Shown piece by piece: positions 51,613 through 62,500 of a stretch of 64,000 nt of DNA. The stretch spans positions 4,072,589-4,136,588 of the forward strand of contig CM050652.1 of assembly GCA_027574665.1 (NCBI GenBank). Direction: 5' to 3'. The stretch's first letter is position 1. Each line of letters begins with the position of its first letter. This DNA is from Rhynochetos jubatus. Lineage: Eukaryota; Chordata; Aves; Eurypygiformes; Rhynochetidae. Position numbers and translations under genes: made by a program. The notes under the pieces were generated by a model. The model was not told where the DNA came from, did no database searches, and worked only from the letters and a program-made list of their open reading frames with translations.

Positions 51613-51905
51613 ATCAGAGAAACTGAATCCTTGAGATTCAGAGACGTACAGGGTAAGACACGCAGCATGCTGCCTGGGGACTAGAGGTCTGTGTAGAAAT
51701 TAAAAATTTACAGTAGAATAATCATGCTCCCTGCAGCTTTTAATCAATATTTGTACAAAATATTGCCAGACCCCTTCAAATTCTGCTCCAGTGCACAGCT
51801 CAGGACAAGGGATTCTTCTCAGAGTCCCTGAATGTTGTCATGCCCATTTCTGGTGATTCTTGGTCATAATCATTAGCAAATTTTAGTCCCATTTCCACCT
51901 CACTA

Positions 51906-52134
51906 ATCATAGAATCATAGAATCACAGAATGGTTTGGGTGGGAAAGGGCCTTAAAGACCATCTACCTCCAACCCCCCTGCCATGGGCAGGGACACCCTC
52001 CACTAGACCAGGTTGCTCCAAGCCTCATCCAGCCTGGCCTTGGACACTTCCAGGGATGGGGCACCCACAGCTTCTCTGGGCAACCTGTCCCAGTGCCTCA
52101 CCACCCTCTCCAGGAAGAATTTCTTCCTGATATC
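51906..52134 (-). mobile_element. CR1 LINE, short 3'-end copy (minus)
   Basis: It starts with a doubled terminal unit (atcatagaatcatagaatc) and then the complement of the CR1 3' UTR to aatttcttcctgatatccc. It is about 230 bp long and wholly non-coding. Together with 51498-51612 it forms an inverted repeat. Confidence 0.93.
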
Positions 52135-53842
52135 CCAAAAATAATAATAATGATGGAAACCAGGATCTTTCCCCCCACTGTCCTTAGAGAGACCGTAGGA
52201 CCCAACCCTTCTCATTCCCTCTGTTCTCTGAGGACATGAGAGCACAGCCTACCAAACCTTATTCTCTGTATCCAACCCCTCAAATCCCTTTTACGCACTC
52301 CTAAGGGGAAAAAACTGTTTCCACCAAACTTCCTTTCTCGGCAGATTGGGGTCCTGTTTGAACACAGGCTCAGCAGTGGCTGTACAGCAGCAAGCAGAGA
52401 CCCCAGGATCTGTAGGATGCCATTAGTAAGTGCTGTTACAAAGCCTTTGCAATCGAGCAAGGGAAAATGTGTAGCATGACCATATTAATTACATTCTGAG
52501 AGGCTGTAGAAGAGCAGAATAGGAATATCTGTGTGTACTCAGAGGCCGGCCAGTTGATCTAATGCCACCAGAGACAGTCTGCCGGGAGCAAAATCTCATG
52601 TCGGCTCTGCGGCGGTAGCGGGGGTGCCCCATGGGGAACGAGGAAATGGAAATCACCAGACAGAGTTATCTGCTTGACACGTGATGCTGCAAGTCAGCAA
52701 ACTTGGGAGAAATCCTGAGGAAATAGCAATTGTTGCCCCATTTCTGGACAGGCATGAATGAATATCCCCTGAATAGCAGTAGAAATCCTGTGTTGTGAGT
52801 TTCCCTTTGTATGAAAAGGAGCAGATTCATGACTGGGTATATATTGCAGTGGGACTCTTGAGGAATCAGATGACCATTTCTCCACGGGGAAGAGCAAAGC
52901 GACGGTTCAGCTGCTTGTTCTGAGCCCCCTTCAAGGTAAACTCTTGCTCCTTTCCCTCCATTGACTGCAATATTTAAAGTGTTTCTTTAGCTTCAGAACA
53001 AATGCGTCAGGCAAATGGTAGGCTGCAGTTGCTGAGCTCTAATGTCCCCCCCCCCAAGGAGAAAATGGGAGTTTATGCATGCACTGTGTTTTGCAGCTTT
53101 TTAATATTTTATATTAAGGAGGGCAAGGACAGAAGGAATCACGTGGGAAAGAAGCTCAAGCATAGAAAAGTAAAGATCTGGAGAATATGAGCAAGACACT
53201 TAGAGGCAGAAGAGACTGGAAGAAGCTTGGAAATCATCACCACATAAGCTAATCCCTGGTCTTCGAAAAAGTAATAAAATCAGGTGGGCACCAGGAAAAA
53301 AAAGTCACTTTTGATGATGCTCAGATCAAAACCTCAAAGGAGGAATGCAATTCCCAAAGGGAATAAAATACCCCACAATGAGCTGCTGCTCCCAGAATCT
53401 GATCCCCTGGATCCCATTAGATCTGAAGCCCTTGGCAGCTCTGGCAGAGTGTCGCCCATCTGAAAAACTCAGCAAAACCTGGTGGGATGCTCTGAAGTAG
53501 TGGCAGTGTTCCTGCTGCTCACCTGCTGCCAAGCCAAATGCTGCACCTAGCCAAGGATGCCTCAGGGAAAAAGTAAGTATGGGAAGCCTTGGAAACAGCT
53601 GCACAAGGAGATGCCTGATGGTGAACTGAAATGTCTCGTTGTAGGAAAACAGATTCTGTCTTGGGTTTTTTTTATTTATTCATCTTGACAATTGCAATTT
53701 CTCCTGCCTGTCTTGGACATCTCTTTGAAAATGAATTATTCACTAGGATCCAGCAAGGTCTTGGCCAGCTAAGAGCCAACATCAGGCATCAGGTTGTTGA
53801 TTCAAGGTCTTATTTTGGCCCACGGTCTGAGTTTGGCTGACA
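52135..53842. other. No gene recognised
   Basis: Non-coding DNA with a C9-type run near 53047. The motif ttgattcaaggt occurs at 53795 and again at 53857, inside the LTR-like block that follows. Confidence 0.4.
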
Positions 53843-54218
53843 GCTGTAGGGAAGGCTTGATTCAAGGTTATCAGAAATGCCATAAAACACCTTGCATAAT
53901 TAAGTTTCCATCGCCAAGTCACCTGGAAAATTCACATCAAACCATTGAATAAGGGTGGGGGGAGCTTACTGAGTACCCTAACTCCAACCATGACCTTGCA
54001 AAAAGACCTCTGGAAAAACACAGGTCCTGGCTCCACCCCTGGACAAACTTACTCTAAACCCTGTTTGAGAAGGCTGCCTTCCTGGAGACGATATATAAAC
54101 CACCCTAAGGTCACAGCCAGTTTCAGACTGTAGCAGAGGCATTTGAAAGTCCTCTACCCCTTTGGAGCTGTGAGCAGAGTCCTGTGAATAAAATTATTTC
54201 TGTGCCGCCCTTCACACG
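53843..54218 (+). mobile_element. LTR-like block, possible solo LTR and promoter
   Basis: A compact segment that starts TGTAGGG. It carries a TATA box (atatataaa, 54091-54099) and AATAAA (54187-54192) about 95 bp later, followed by attatttctgtgccgccc and a CACA-type end. This TATA, short R region and poly(A)-signal layout is typical of retroviral or retrotransposon LTRs. No internal gag/pol sequence or second LTR is seen, so it would be a solo LTR. I could not find a clear target-site duplication, and the 5' edge is uncertain. An alternative is a native TATA promoter. Confidence 0.4.
54091..54099 (+). promoter_or_regulatory. TATA box candidate, nuclease gene 1.8 kb downstream
   Basis: The sequence atatataaa would place a transcription start near 54120-54128. 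The transcript would then reach the splice donor cacg/gtaggt at 54218/54219. The next good acceptor downstream (tttgccctccag, ending 55839) lies 35 nt before the nuclease ATG, so this could be the promoter of the ENDOD1-like gene. This is inferred from signal order; no transcript evidence is available. Confidence 0.4.
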
Positions 54219-55874
54219 GTAGGTGGCTTTCTGTCTATCTGATTTTAAGGTAGGTAGATAACTTTTAAGCTTGTGGAGGGGGTGGTGCCAAAGAAGGACT
54301 TTTCAGTAACTTTTCTGCCTGAGCTGGGGCACAGACGGTCATGCTCCGTAGAGTACTGCATTAAGTCACTTCTTGTGGTTCACTTTTCTCAGTTTCCAGC
54401 TTACTGGTCACCACGTTCCACGTCCAGTGCTAGTAAAGAGATACAGGACCAGATGTCTTGGCTCGGAGCAAGACAAGGGTATATCTAGATCAGTACCCTG
54501 AATCCAGTGAAAATTAATAAATGAGGGTCAGGGAAAAGAATAAGGAAAGAACAAATGTGCAAGGTGACTTTTCAAGCCTTTTCAGCCAAAGGTGGTGTGT
54601 GTCTTAGAGACCATGGCAGCTTTTTCTCCTGTGAATCCTTTCAGCTGCTTGTCCTGCCTGCCTTATTTAAAATGCTGGTTATTTTAAAACCACTCTGTTG
54701 AATAGCTAGCAATGAAAATGGAAATATCACTGCTATCCCAAAGCTTGAAAGAGGGTAAAATCTGCATCGCTGCCAGCATCACAGGGAATTTTTCAGCAGT
54801 TTTTTCCCAAAAGAAAGATCTTGCTGTCTGCTTGAAATCATGTCAACACTCAAGAAAGACAAAATAGGACTTGTTTCTGTTCAAGAAACAGATATTCCTG
54901 TCCCAGCACCTTTTACTGTACAGGAAAAACAATCAGCAAAGCTACAGGTGTGGGTCAGCAGGAATCCTGAGCTGCCCTCCATGACTACATTGCTACAGCA
55001 GCAGCCAGGGTAGATGAGGTAGAGATGTTATCCCTCATGCTTGCTGCTACCATCTGCTGGCCCCTTCTCTCTGTAAATTCCTTGTCTGGGATTGGACAAC
55101 CCAAAAATGCAAGCTGAGCAGCAGGACACACTTTTCCCAATGTTAGCTGTCTGAGAGCCAGACCTGAAGCTGGACCACTCGGCCTCACCTCTGACCTCAC
55201 TTCATGGGAGATGAACGCTGCTGCGAGGACAGAGGAGTTATGGAAGAGCTGCATGTCTGTGTGAACTTGGATGGGGCCAGAGCCATGTAGGAAGCAGAGC
55301 ATCACTGTTATTTCACTTCCAAATCCTCGGCGAGACTGAAGCCCGGGTCAGCATTGCAGGTGACTGGGCAGAGTACGTGTCCTCTGCTGTGGGAAGGTCC
55401 TCAGAGCAGAAGGGAGCAAGATGGTGTTCCTAAACAGGGACTCCCAGCCCCTGGGTCGGTTCAGGCTTTTTTTCTCCAGTGCCAATGCTAAAGCTGAGCT
55501 CTTCGCCAACACAGGTAGGCTGGAAAAGGTGCCCTTGTCCCAACACCGTGCCTTAGTTCCAAGAAAACTTTGTGTGTGATCTAATTAAACATGGGGTGGG
55601 TTTGAATCCCTCCTCAGACAGGCTAAATTCTACTGCTGCCTCCTCTAGGCACCTAAAACCTATTTCAGATTTCACCTGTGTTCCCCTGTTGATTTTTCCA
55701 TATCCAGGAGGACAGAGGTTGTTCCCTCCTTGGTCTCTCATAGTCCCCTTCTCTGACAGCCATGTCCCACAAGCACAAAAATGACTCCAGGCCGTGATGA
55801 GCTTTCTCCAGGTTGAGTGTCTCTGCGTTTGCCCTCCAGGTGAGCAAGAGCCCGTCACTGAAGTCCTCCCTGCG
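54219..55874 (+). other. Upstream region of the nuclease gene, possible first intron plus 5' leader
   Basis: No coding sequence was recognised. If the TATA box at 54091 drives the gene, 54219-55839 would be a 5' intron (donor gtaggt, acceptor ccctccag) and 55840-55874 the 35-nt leader next to the start codon. An alternative leader exon could end at the aacacag/gtaggc donor near 55515. Confidence 0.35.
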
Positions 55875-56159
55875 ATGCTGTTGCTGTTGCTGCTGCAGGT
55901 CGCAGCGAGCTGCCTCTGGCTGGGACACAGCGAGGTGGTGACATCTTTCGAAAGTTCATGCCCTCAGTTTTTCTTCCGGGAAACTCCCCCAAATGAAGCC
56001 CTGGAGCCGGAAAGTCCAGCCTGGATCTGCCAGCGTTACAAGAACCAGTATTACTTTGCCACCCTTTACGACAGGAAAAGGCGTATTCCCGTGTACTCTG
56101 CTTACCTCTACCAGCCTGGACCTGGCACAAGACCTAAAACATGGATGGTTGAGCCCCAG
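55875..56159 (+). CDS. ENDOD1-like endonuclease, coding exon 1
   Basis: This exon encodes residues 1-95 of a secreted or lumenal DNA/RNA non-specific endonuclease-family protein. The chosen start has a G at -3 and is followed at once by a leucine-rich signal peptide (MLLLLLLQVAASCLWLG), with cleavage expected around residues 17-20. An upstream in-frame open stretch (from 55794) begins with near-random sequence and would bury the signal peptide, so I reject it. The mature part continues with the family N-terminal block: FESSCPQFFF, then ICQRYKNQYYFATLYD, then RRIPVYSAYLY, then the KTWMVEPQ end typical of ENDOD1-type proteins. The exon ends on a codon boundary at the donor CAG/gtgagt. It joins 58385-58930 in frame. 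Family recognition is from memory of ENDOD1-like sequences; the exon structure is read directly. Confidence 0.9.
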
Positions 56160-58384
56160 GTGAGTGTCCTCTCTTACACTGTGTCACCCCGGAGTCATTA
56201 AAGGTTGAACTGCAGCATTTAACCAAACACTTCTTTTTCCTCCCACACCCACACACATGCAAATGGACCCAATGGATGGGATCTGTCTCATCTGACTTCA
56301 AATACCTTCATCACACGATTACTCTGATGTATTTGAGACAGCAGGAGGAGGATGAGATGAGTCATATCCTAAAACTGCCCATTTTTCCACACTGACCTTA
56401 CAGGAACATTAAGTCCAATTATATTACATTACATTAATTTACATTACATTAAGTCAGATTACCCACATGCTGTGATGGGGGACCAAACGATGGGGAAAGA
56501 CATCCAACAACAGCTAAATCTGAGGGACCAGCTCTGCTGGGCTCTGATCTCCACTTCACCCTGGCAGGTTTGCATTCCTGACGTAGCTGATTTGCTCTCA
56601 GTTAAGGGTAAATTTGGCTTTTTAAGTGGTGTGAGAGAAGTGCAGAGAAACCCAGAACTGGATGAGGTGACCCAATGAAAAAGTCTAGGCACAGGCACTC
56701 AGCCATGGGAGCGTTAGGTTAACACTGGGTGGATTTATTGAGTGATATTTCAGGCAGTGAAAAGTGAGTAGAATCAGCATCAGTTAAGTCAGACAGTGCA
56801 CGATCTCCATCCACCTGCAGTTGCCCCTTACACCATTGCCTCTGGCTTGGTTCAGAAGGATCCAACGGACACACAGATCTCTGCAAACTACAGGGCCCTC
56901 CCAAAAGTCCTTCTGACAAACTTCAGACCTTCAGTAAAAGAGACCAAGCAAATTATGGGACAGAAAAAGAGGACATTCCGGTTGTTGTTAGGGGGAGAGT
57001 AGCAGTAGGGAATTTAGGTGAAACTGAGCCACAGAAGAAAGCTGTATGCCCTGCTCCAGATGAAGGCTAAATATGCTTTTCTAAATATTGAAAGAAAGTT
57101 GTTATGAAAGAAAAGCATTTGCACTTGTTACTCATAGGAACTCAATCGGCTAATTTGGTGTTGTACCACCGCAGCCTCCACGTTTAGATAAAAACCTCTT
57201 TTCTCCTCCTGGCCCATGGACCCAGGCCAACTGCAAAATCTGAGGTTTTGTTAACTTTCTTCGGTGCTCTTTTTGCAGTATTTGGGTTCGTCAGGGCTCT
57301 TTGGGGATTATGAGCTCCTTTAAGAGGCTGATCATTTCTAACTTACTGTCAGTGATGCTGCAGAAGGAACACATCTGTGCTCCCTGGCACAGCTCCGCTC
57401 AGAGACACGTTACTAGCCCTGCAGCGGCAGATCCCACTTGCACTGAGGTATTTTTGCTTACCAAGCAAAAATGCTTCGTCCTCGCAATGAACTAGAGGAC
57501 CTAGTTCCCTGGGAGGGAAACCTCACCTCTAGGATTGATTTCCCAACGCATCTCCCTGTGTATGGGTTTAGAGGAGGCAAACACTGGTGTTTCAGGAGGG
57601 CGATACACCTGCAGCAACCACGCATGCTTCTTCCTGAGTGAGAGGCGAAGCAGGAGAAGAGCAGACGGGGCTGAGTCCTCTTTATCTCCTCCTGGTGGTC
57701 CCGTGGGCTCCGTGGCTTTCCTGCTCACCCTCTTCCTGTCCTGTTCACTTTCAAGGACTCCCTAAGACACCCGACCTCCAAAGAGTAAATCTGTGCGCCT
57801 GTTTTCCCTAAGCTTGTAACCACGAGGGTGTTGACAGAGCGGATTAAAAAGGGCATAAAAACCCTTCATAGGGACTGAGAGCTCTTGTGGAAATGGGGCT
57901 GAACGGAGCGAAGGCCGGGGATGATGACAGCAGGATTAGATGTGGGTGACAAAGGTTGGATGTGATTAATGGGGCTGGGAAGAACTGGGGAGAGCCCTGG
58001 GCAGATGTGGGATGTGGAGAAGGGAGGAAAGGGAACCAGATGTGACAGGGGAGACGTCTCGCCAAGGCCACCTTTGAGACCTGGGAGTGGAAAATGCTCA
58101 TTGTCTCATGCGTCCACCCACACTCCCACCGCAAGCTGCAGGCTGGATTTCAAAGGTCACACGTCAAATAGAGAGCAGTCAATTTCTGAGCTTTATTATT
58201 TATTTAATTTTTAATCTCTGGTGCTCGTCGGGAGAGCCAGCTTTATGATCTCTCAGAGTCGTGCATTTTCATACACTGAGATAACAAAAAATGGGTGCTC
58301 AGCAGAGACTTGTGCTCCAGGGAAACCTGTTCCATTACTCTCATCCCCAGTACTAACACCTTTTCCTCTTCTTTACCTGTCAAG
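56160..58384 (+). other. Intron of the ENDOD1-like gene
   Basis: A 2,225-bp phase-0 intron with donor gtgagt and acceptor ctttacctgtcaag. Near 56407-56457 it holds a small imperfect duplication of ttacattacattaa units, flanked by matching attaagtc segments. The rest is non-coding, with chance open frames only and no CR1 copy recognised. Confidence 0.85.
56407..56457 (+). repeat. Short imperfect direct repeat in the intron
   Basis: The units acattaagtccaatt and acattaagtcagatt flank two copies of ttacattacattaa. This looks like local slippage duplication. Confidence 0.6.
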
Positions 58385-58930
58385 CTGATGGGTCCAACTT
58401 ATCCCAAAACTATGGAAAGAGAGCGGACCCTCTTAGATCATTTCAGCATCAGCTTAGAGCAACTCAGCAAGAGCCAGGCTATCCTCCAAGACTACAAGAA
58501 CCTGACAGGTTTGAACCGTGGCCATTTGAACCCCAACGGCCATCACTCCGACTCCAGCAGCAGGACGGCTACCTTCACCCTCACCAACATAGTGCCCCAG
58601 AATGAGAAACTCAACGGCGGTGCCTGGAACAACTACGAGCAGCAAACGATGATCAGGAATACCCAGGGCTGTAACACCACTTACGTCGTCGTGGGCGCCG
58701 TGCCTGGGAACAACTATATCGCCAAGGGGAGGGTTAATAAACCCAGCTACATCTGGTCAAGTGCCTGCTGCGAGGTGGACACCAACCACAGGAAGGCTTG
58801 GGCGGTCATTGCTGAGAATGACAAGAACGAGGTCCAGCTCCTCACGCTGGGGCAGCTGGAGGACATGCTGACCCAGCTCTATGGGAGGGACCAGGTTTCT
58901 CTGTTTGACAGTGACTGTCCTCGGGAATAA
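58385..58930 (+). CDS. ENDOD1-like endonuclease, coding exon 2 (catalytic part)
   Basis: Encodes residues 96-276 and the TAA stop; the whole protein is 276 residues. It holds the core of the DNA/RNA non-specific endonuclease (ββα-metal) fold. The catalytic motif reads NRGHLNPNGH at residues 139-148, where His142 should be the general base; the Asp of canonical DRGH is Asn here. The second motif is TNIVPQ (162-167) followed by N172, W176 and E180, with N172 in the position of the Mg-binding Asn. The later segment YVVVGAVPG (195-203), the paired cysteines C223-C224 and C273 fit a disulfide-bonded secreted enzyme. Possible N-glycosylation sites are N134 and N192. There is no C-terminal membrane segment and the protein is much shorter than mammalian ENDOD1 (about 500 residues), so I call it ENDOD1-like rather than ENDOD1. 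The frame is intact and looks functional. Confidence 0.93.
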   Translation: MMGPTYPKTMERERTLLDHFSISLEQLSKSQAILQDYKNLTGLNRGHLNPNGHHSDSSSRTATFTLTNIVPQNEKLNGGAWNNYEQQTMIRNTQGCNTTYVVVGAVPGNNYIAKGRVNKPSYIWSSACCEVDTNHRKAWAVIAENDKNEVQLLTLGQLEDMLTQLYGRDQVSLFDSDCPRE

Positions 58931-59310
58931 GCCCCACTTCACATCCTGGGTGGAAAAGACTCGAGAGCCTTCGCCCCTAACAGCATCGCCACACGTCCTG
59001 CTTCCTTCTCTAGCTGTTTTCCAGCTCTGTCTCTCAGAGAACCTTCTCTGATAGAACGGAGGAGGTCAGCAGAGCCTCCAGCTGGTTGGCTTTGCTGCCC
59101 AACCTTGAGGTAGCTCTCAGGGAGGAGTCCTTGCCCTGGCCACTCCAGAGGGGCAGGTCAGATAACAGGCAAGGAAATCCGAGCTTGTCTTTGAGACTAG
59201 AGGAACTTTGCCTTTTGTCCCTTTTTCTCCATGCCCACATACAGATCATAGTTTCTTCCTCTCCTTGTTAGGTTATCACTGATACCGTGCTGTTGTCCTT
59301 CACCTCCTCA
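58931..59310 (+). other. Probable 3' UTR start of the nuclease gene
   Basis: Sequence after the stop codon with no recognised coding frame and no AATAAA within this stretch. The true 3' end is not visible here. The first clear AATAAA is at 60567-60572, beyond the CR1 copy. Confidence 0.4.
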
Positions 59311-59500
59311 GGAAGGGTGTGGATCTGGGGAGGCTCAGGTTGCCCAGGGAGGTTGTGGAGTCTCTATCTCTGGAGATACTCAAAACCCAACTGGACACAG
59401 TCCTGGACAGCCTGCTCTAGGTGACCCTGCTTGAGCAGGGGTCTAGACTACAGGACCTCGAGAGGTCACTCCCAACCACAGTGAATCAGTGATTCTGTGA
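59311..59500 (+). mobile_element. CR1 LINE, older subfamily, 3' end
   Basis: Plus-strand CR1 3' UTR with the classic text caggttgcccagggaggttg, then tggagtctctatctctggag, then acagcctgctctaggtgacc. It ends cccaaccacagtgaatcag and tgattctgtga. It differs clearly from the young copies at 27.7 and 51.5 kb, so it is a distinct subfamily. If the gene's transcript extends to 60.57 kb, this copy lies in its 3' UTR. Confidence 0.9.
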
Positions 59501-62500
59501 CTCATCCTGGGGCCAGGAAAGCAAAGAGCCCAAGGCTTCCTGAGTCTGTAAGGGTGATCCTACAAATACATTCTGAGCAGCACAGCCAGTGCCCACAGCA
59601 AAGGATAAAGGAAGAGAGGGAGGTGGAAAGGAGAAAAACAACTAAGCACAGGAAGAACATCCCAGATCTCTTGAAGTCTGTGGATACATAAAACAAGGAG
59701 AAGGAAGGAAGAAAATGACCTACATTAATCACTTTGCTCCCTGTCTCTGAACTTACGTGAAGCCCATGCTTATGTATATTTACTAGCAGGTTTTTGTTTG
59801 CTTGCTTCTGGATCATGTAACTTGAGAGCAGGAGCTGAAGTATCAGACAGCCAGGCTCAGGGACCAGATATACAGCAGGCTTTGGCCAGCCAAAGATAAT
59901 TTTATGTGATACACTGGTTGGATAATTTCATTCTTTGCTCTACTTCTGAACCTTTTCTGTTGATTTATGTACAACTGATTTTGTGAAATAGATTCAATGG
60001 GTGTAAAGGATCAATATATGCCATACAACCTAGTATCTGAGTAGTTTAGAATGTAAATTATTTGCTCTGGTGCTGGATTGTAGGGTCACTTTACGTGTAA
60101 ACTAGAATTTGCTTCCTACTGAAATCTCCATTACTAGTAATGCCCTAGTGCCTACAGCATCCTTGCAGGAGGTAGGCTGTCCAAATCCAATCTGAAGATG
60201 CTGGATTTTTGCTCCTCAGTTCAAATGCTGACACAGACCACTGGTGGGGTGAAACCATCACTGGTATTTCAGGTTGACGGACCTCTGCAGACACCCGTGC
60301 GGTTGCTCATGGGGCTTCCTCTGACTCACTCAGTCACCTCCTCACACCCGCTGTGGCCTGAAACTGCACTCATCCTTGCCACTGCCCATCCCATGCCCTT
60401 CCACCCCCCCTTTCCAGGCTCTACTGCAATTCCCCACACCCTGACCACCCCTGTGAGTCACCCCTCCATCAGGTCCCCAGGCTGTCCCCAGGACGTTTCC
60501 CCTGGCTGTACCCAGAAATGCTCTTCCCTCCACAGCAAGTGTGTAAAATGCATAGGAAGCCAAAAAAATAAATTAATCAGCTTGGTGGTTGCCTTCCAGC
60601 ATATATCAGAGGTGCCTCACACAGCACCCCAGCTTGGAGCTGAGCAGAGGGCTGCCCCATGGCCCCCAGCTCCAGAAGCATCCTCCCATCCCTCCTTTCA
60701 TCTGTGATTTACTCTGTTTTCTGCTGCCCCTGGTATGGATGGGGAATGGGGATACAGCCCTTTTTGCTGAGCCCAGAGTCACTCCATCCACCATGTTTGT
60801 GGGATGGGAAGCTCCTCTGTCTGCTGGGAAGATCCAGCTGCACTTAGGTGGGAAGGTAATTTTGCAGCTTGCTCTGTGTCTGTCCATCTTTGGGGAGAGC
60901 TAGTGGGTTGCTGGAATTGTAGACACAGAGGAAAAATTATTTTGCCCAGGAGCTGTGAGAGGATGCTGAGAGCTAATCCCATTAGCCTATTGCTCATCAC
61001 GTCGCCCACAGGCACGCAGCTCGCGGAGGGCCCTGCCACTGTCAAAGCTCACTTCACTGCAAAGGGCTGTATCATGGAGTTTGCTTAGTCCTTTTCCAAA
61101 AAACACCGATGGTTCAAACTCCTTGAAATGAACAACATGTCACGTCCTGTGCCAAAAAAGAAGGAAATGAGAAAATCAAGAGTGGCGTCATCTGGCTTCT
61201 GCTTGAGAAAGCAGCTGGGCAAAACTCCTTTGATGCACCCAGGTTTTGAGCAGCTATAACATTTCCCAAGAGTAAATACAATATGCTTATTTGTAAAGCT
61301 CTCCAGGAGCGTTCCTGGCTGCCACGTGGGGAAGACAGGCCGGGAGAACCTTACTGGGGCTGTGCCATCTCCTGGGCCAAGGAGATGCCATCTCCATCCG
61401 CTGAGTCACACGCTGAAACTGTTGGATTTGCCTCTGTCTTTCATGTAGGCAGCAAATGTACTGCGCCTGGTTCTGAGCAAAACACGCCGTTTGTGGCGCT
61501 ACCAAGCTTGTCTCCTAGCTGGGTGTCCAGGGGGAGCGGCACATCTCTCGATCTCACCCTGCAAAGACAGGCTTTTTCCTGAGTAATGAGGCTCAAAGCC
61601 GTAGAGGATGTTTCCTGAGTCTCACAGGAGGTCCCACTGGGAATTTCCTGTCTTCAGTTAAGTGTGGATCTAAAAAAAGGGGGAAAAAAAATACCATTCC
61701 GCTAACCTAACTGCTTTATCATGCCGGGAGCTATTAGACGAGAGGAATGTTTGAGTTACTGAAAAACAAACATCATCTCGGCTTTCATGCTATGTGTTGT
61801 GGTGGTAAGGTCACCGAATAATCTGGAAAGCCTGAGAAGCCTTGAGAAACAATTCTCCCTCTTGATTCTTCATCCAAATATGTGAAATATTGTTCTTGTC
61901 CAGTTAAATGGAGGAACAATGAATCATGGATCTTTGCATCTCCACAGCATCTTCTGTCCGATCTGTAGTGCCCTTTCTTGAATCGAAGGGCTAGACCCAT
62001 GCTCAGCAACTCCTAGAGCGAAACCAAGTGTGGGGTAAATAGAAGGGCCCTGAGTATGTGAACTAAAGGTTTGAGAGAGCAGAAGTATCTGTTGAGAGCT
62101 CGTAAAAGGGGGATGACACCATCAAAACAACTGGGTCATCGAGCATATTTGCAGAGATAACAAATGAGTAGATGGGGAAGAGGAAAACCTTCTGCGAGAT
62201 CAGCTGTAAACTGAGCTTGGAGGAAACCTTCAGCAGGAGGGGAAGTGGAGATTGGATCCGATGAGGAGGAATTAATCAGGTTTTAAACTGGGGAAGAAAG
62301 GGAAGAGGAAAAACACGTGCTGGGTTAAAACGGCATGTGCTGAGTTCACGCTGAAAGGCTTTATGCTGTGTCGCTACGATTTTGCATAACTCCCAGGATA
62401 TTTGCTGAGAGTGCTTTTTTTTGTTCCACATGCCATAAAGACATCAGTGAAATTAATATTTTCAGAGCGGAGATGCCAGGTCTCCTGCTATGAACTAATG

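Noticed and set aside
55794-55874. Upstream extension of the nuclease frame as extra N-terminal coding sequence
   Set aside because: It would place about 27 non-conserved residues before a clear signal peptide, and a splice acceptor at 55839 suggests that this is intron and leader.
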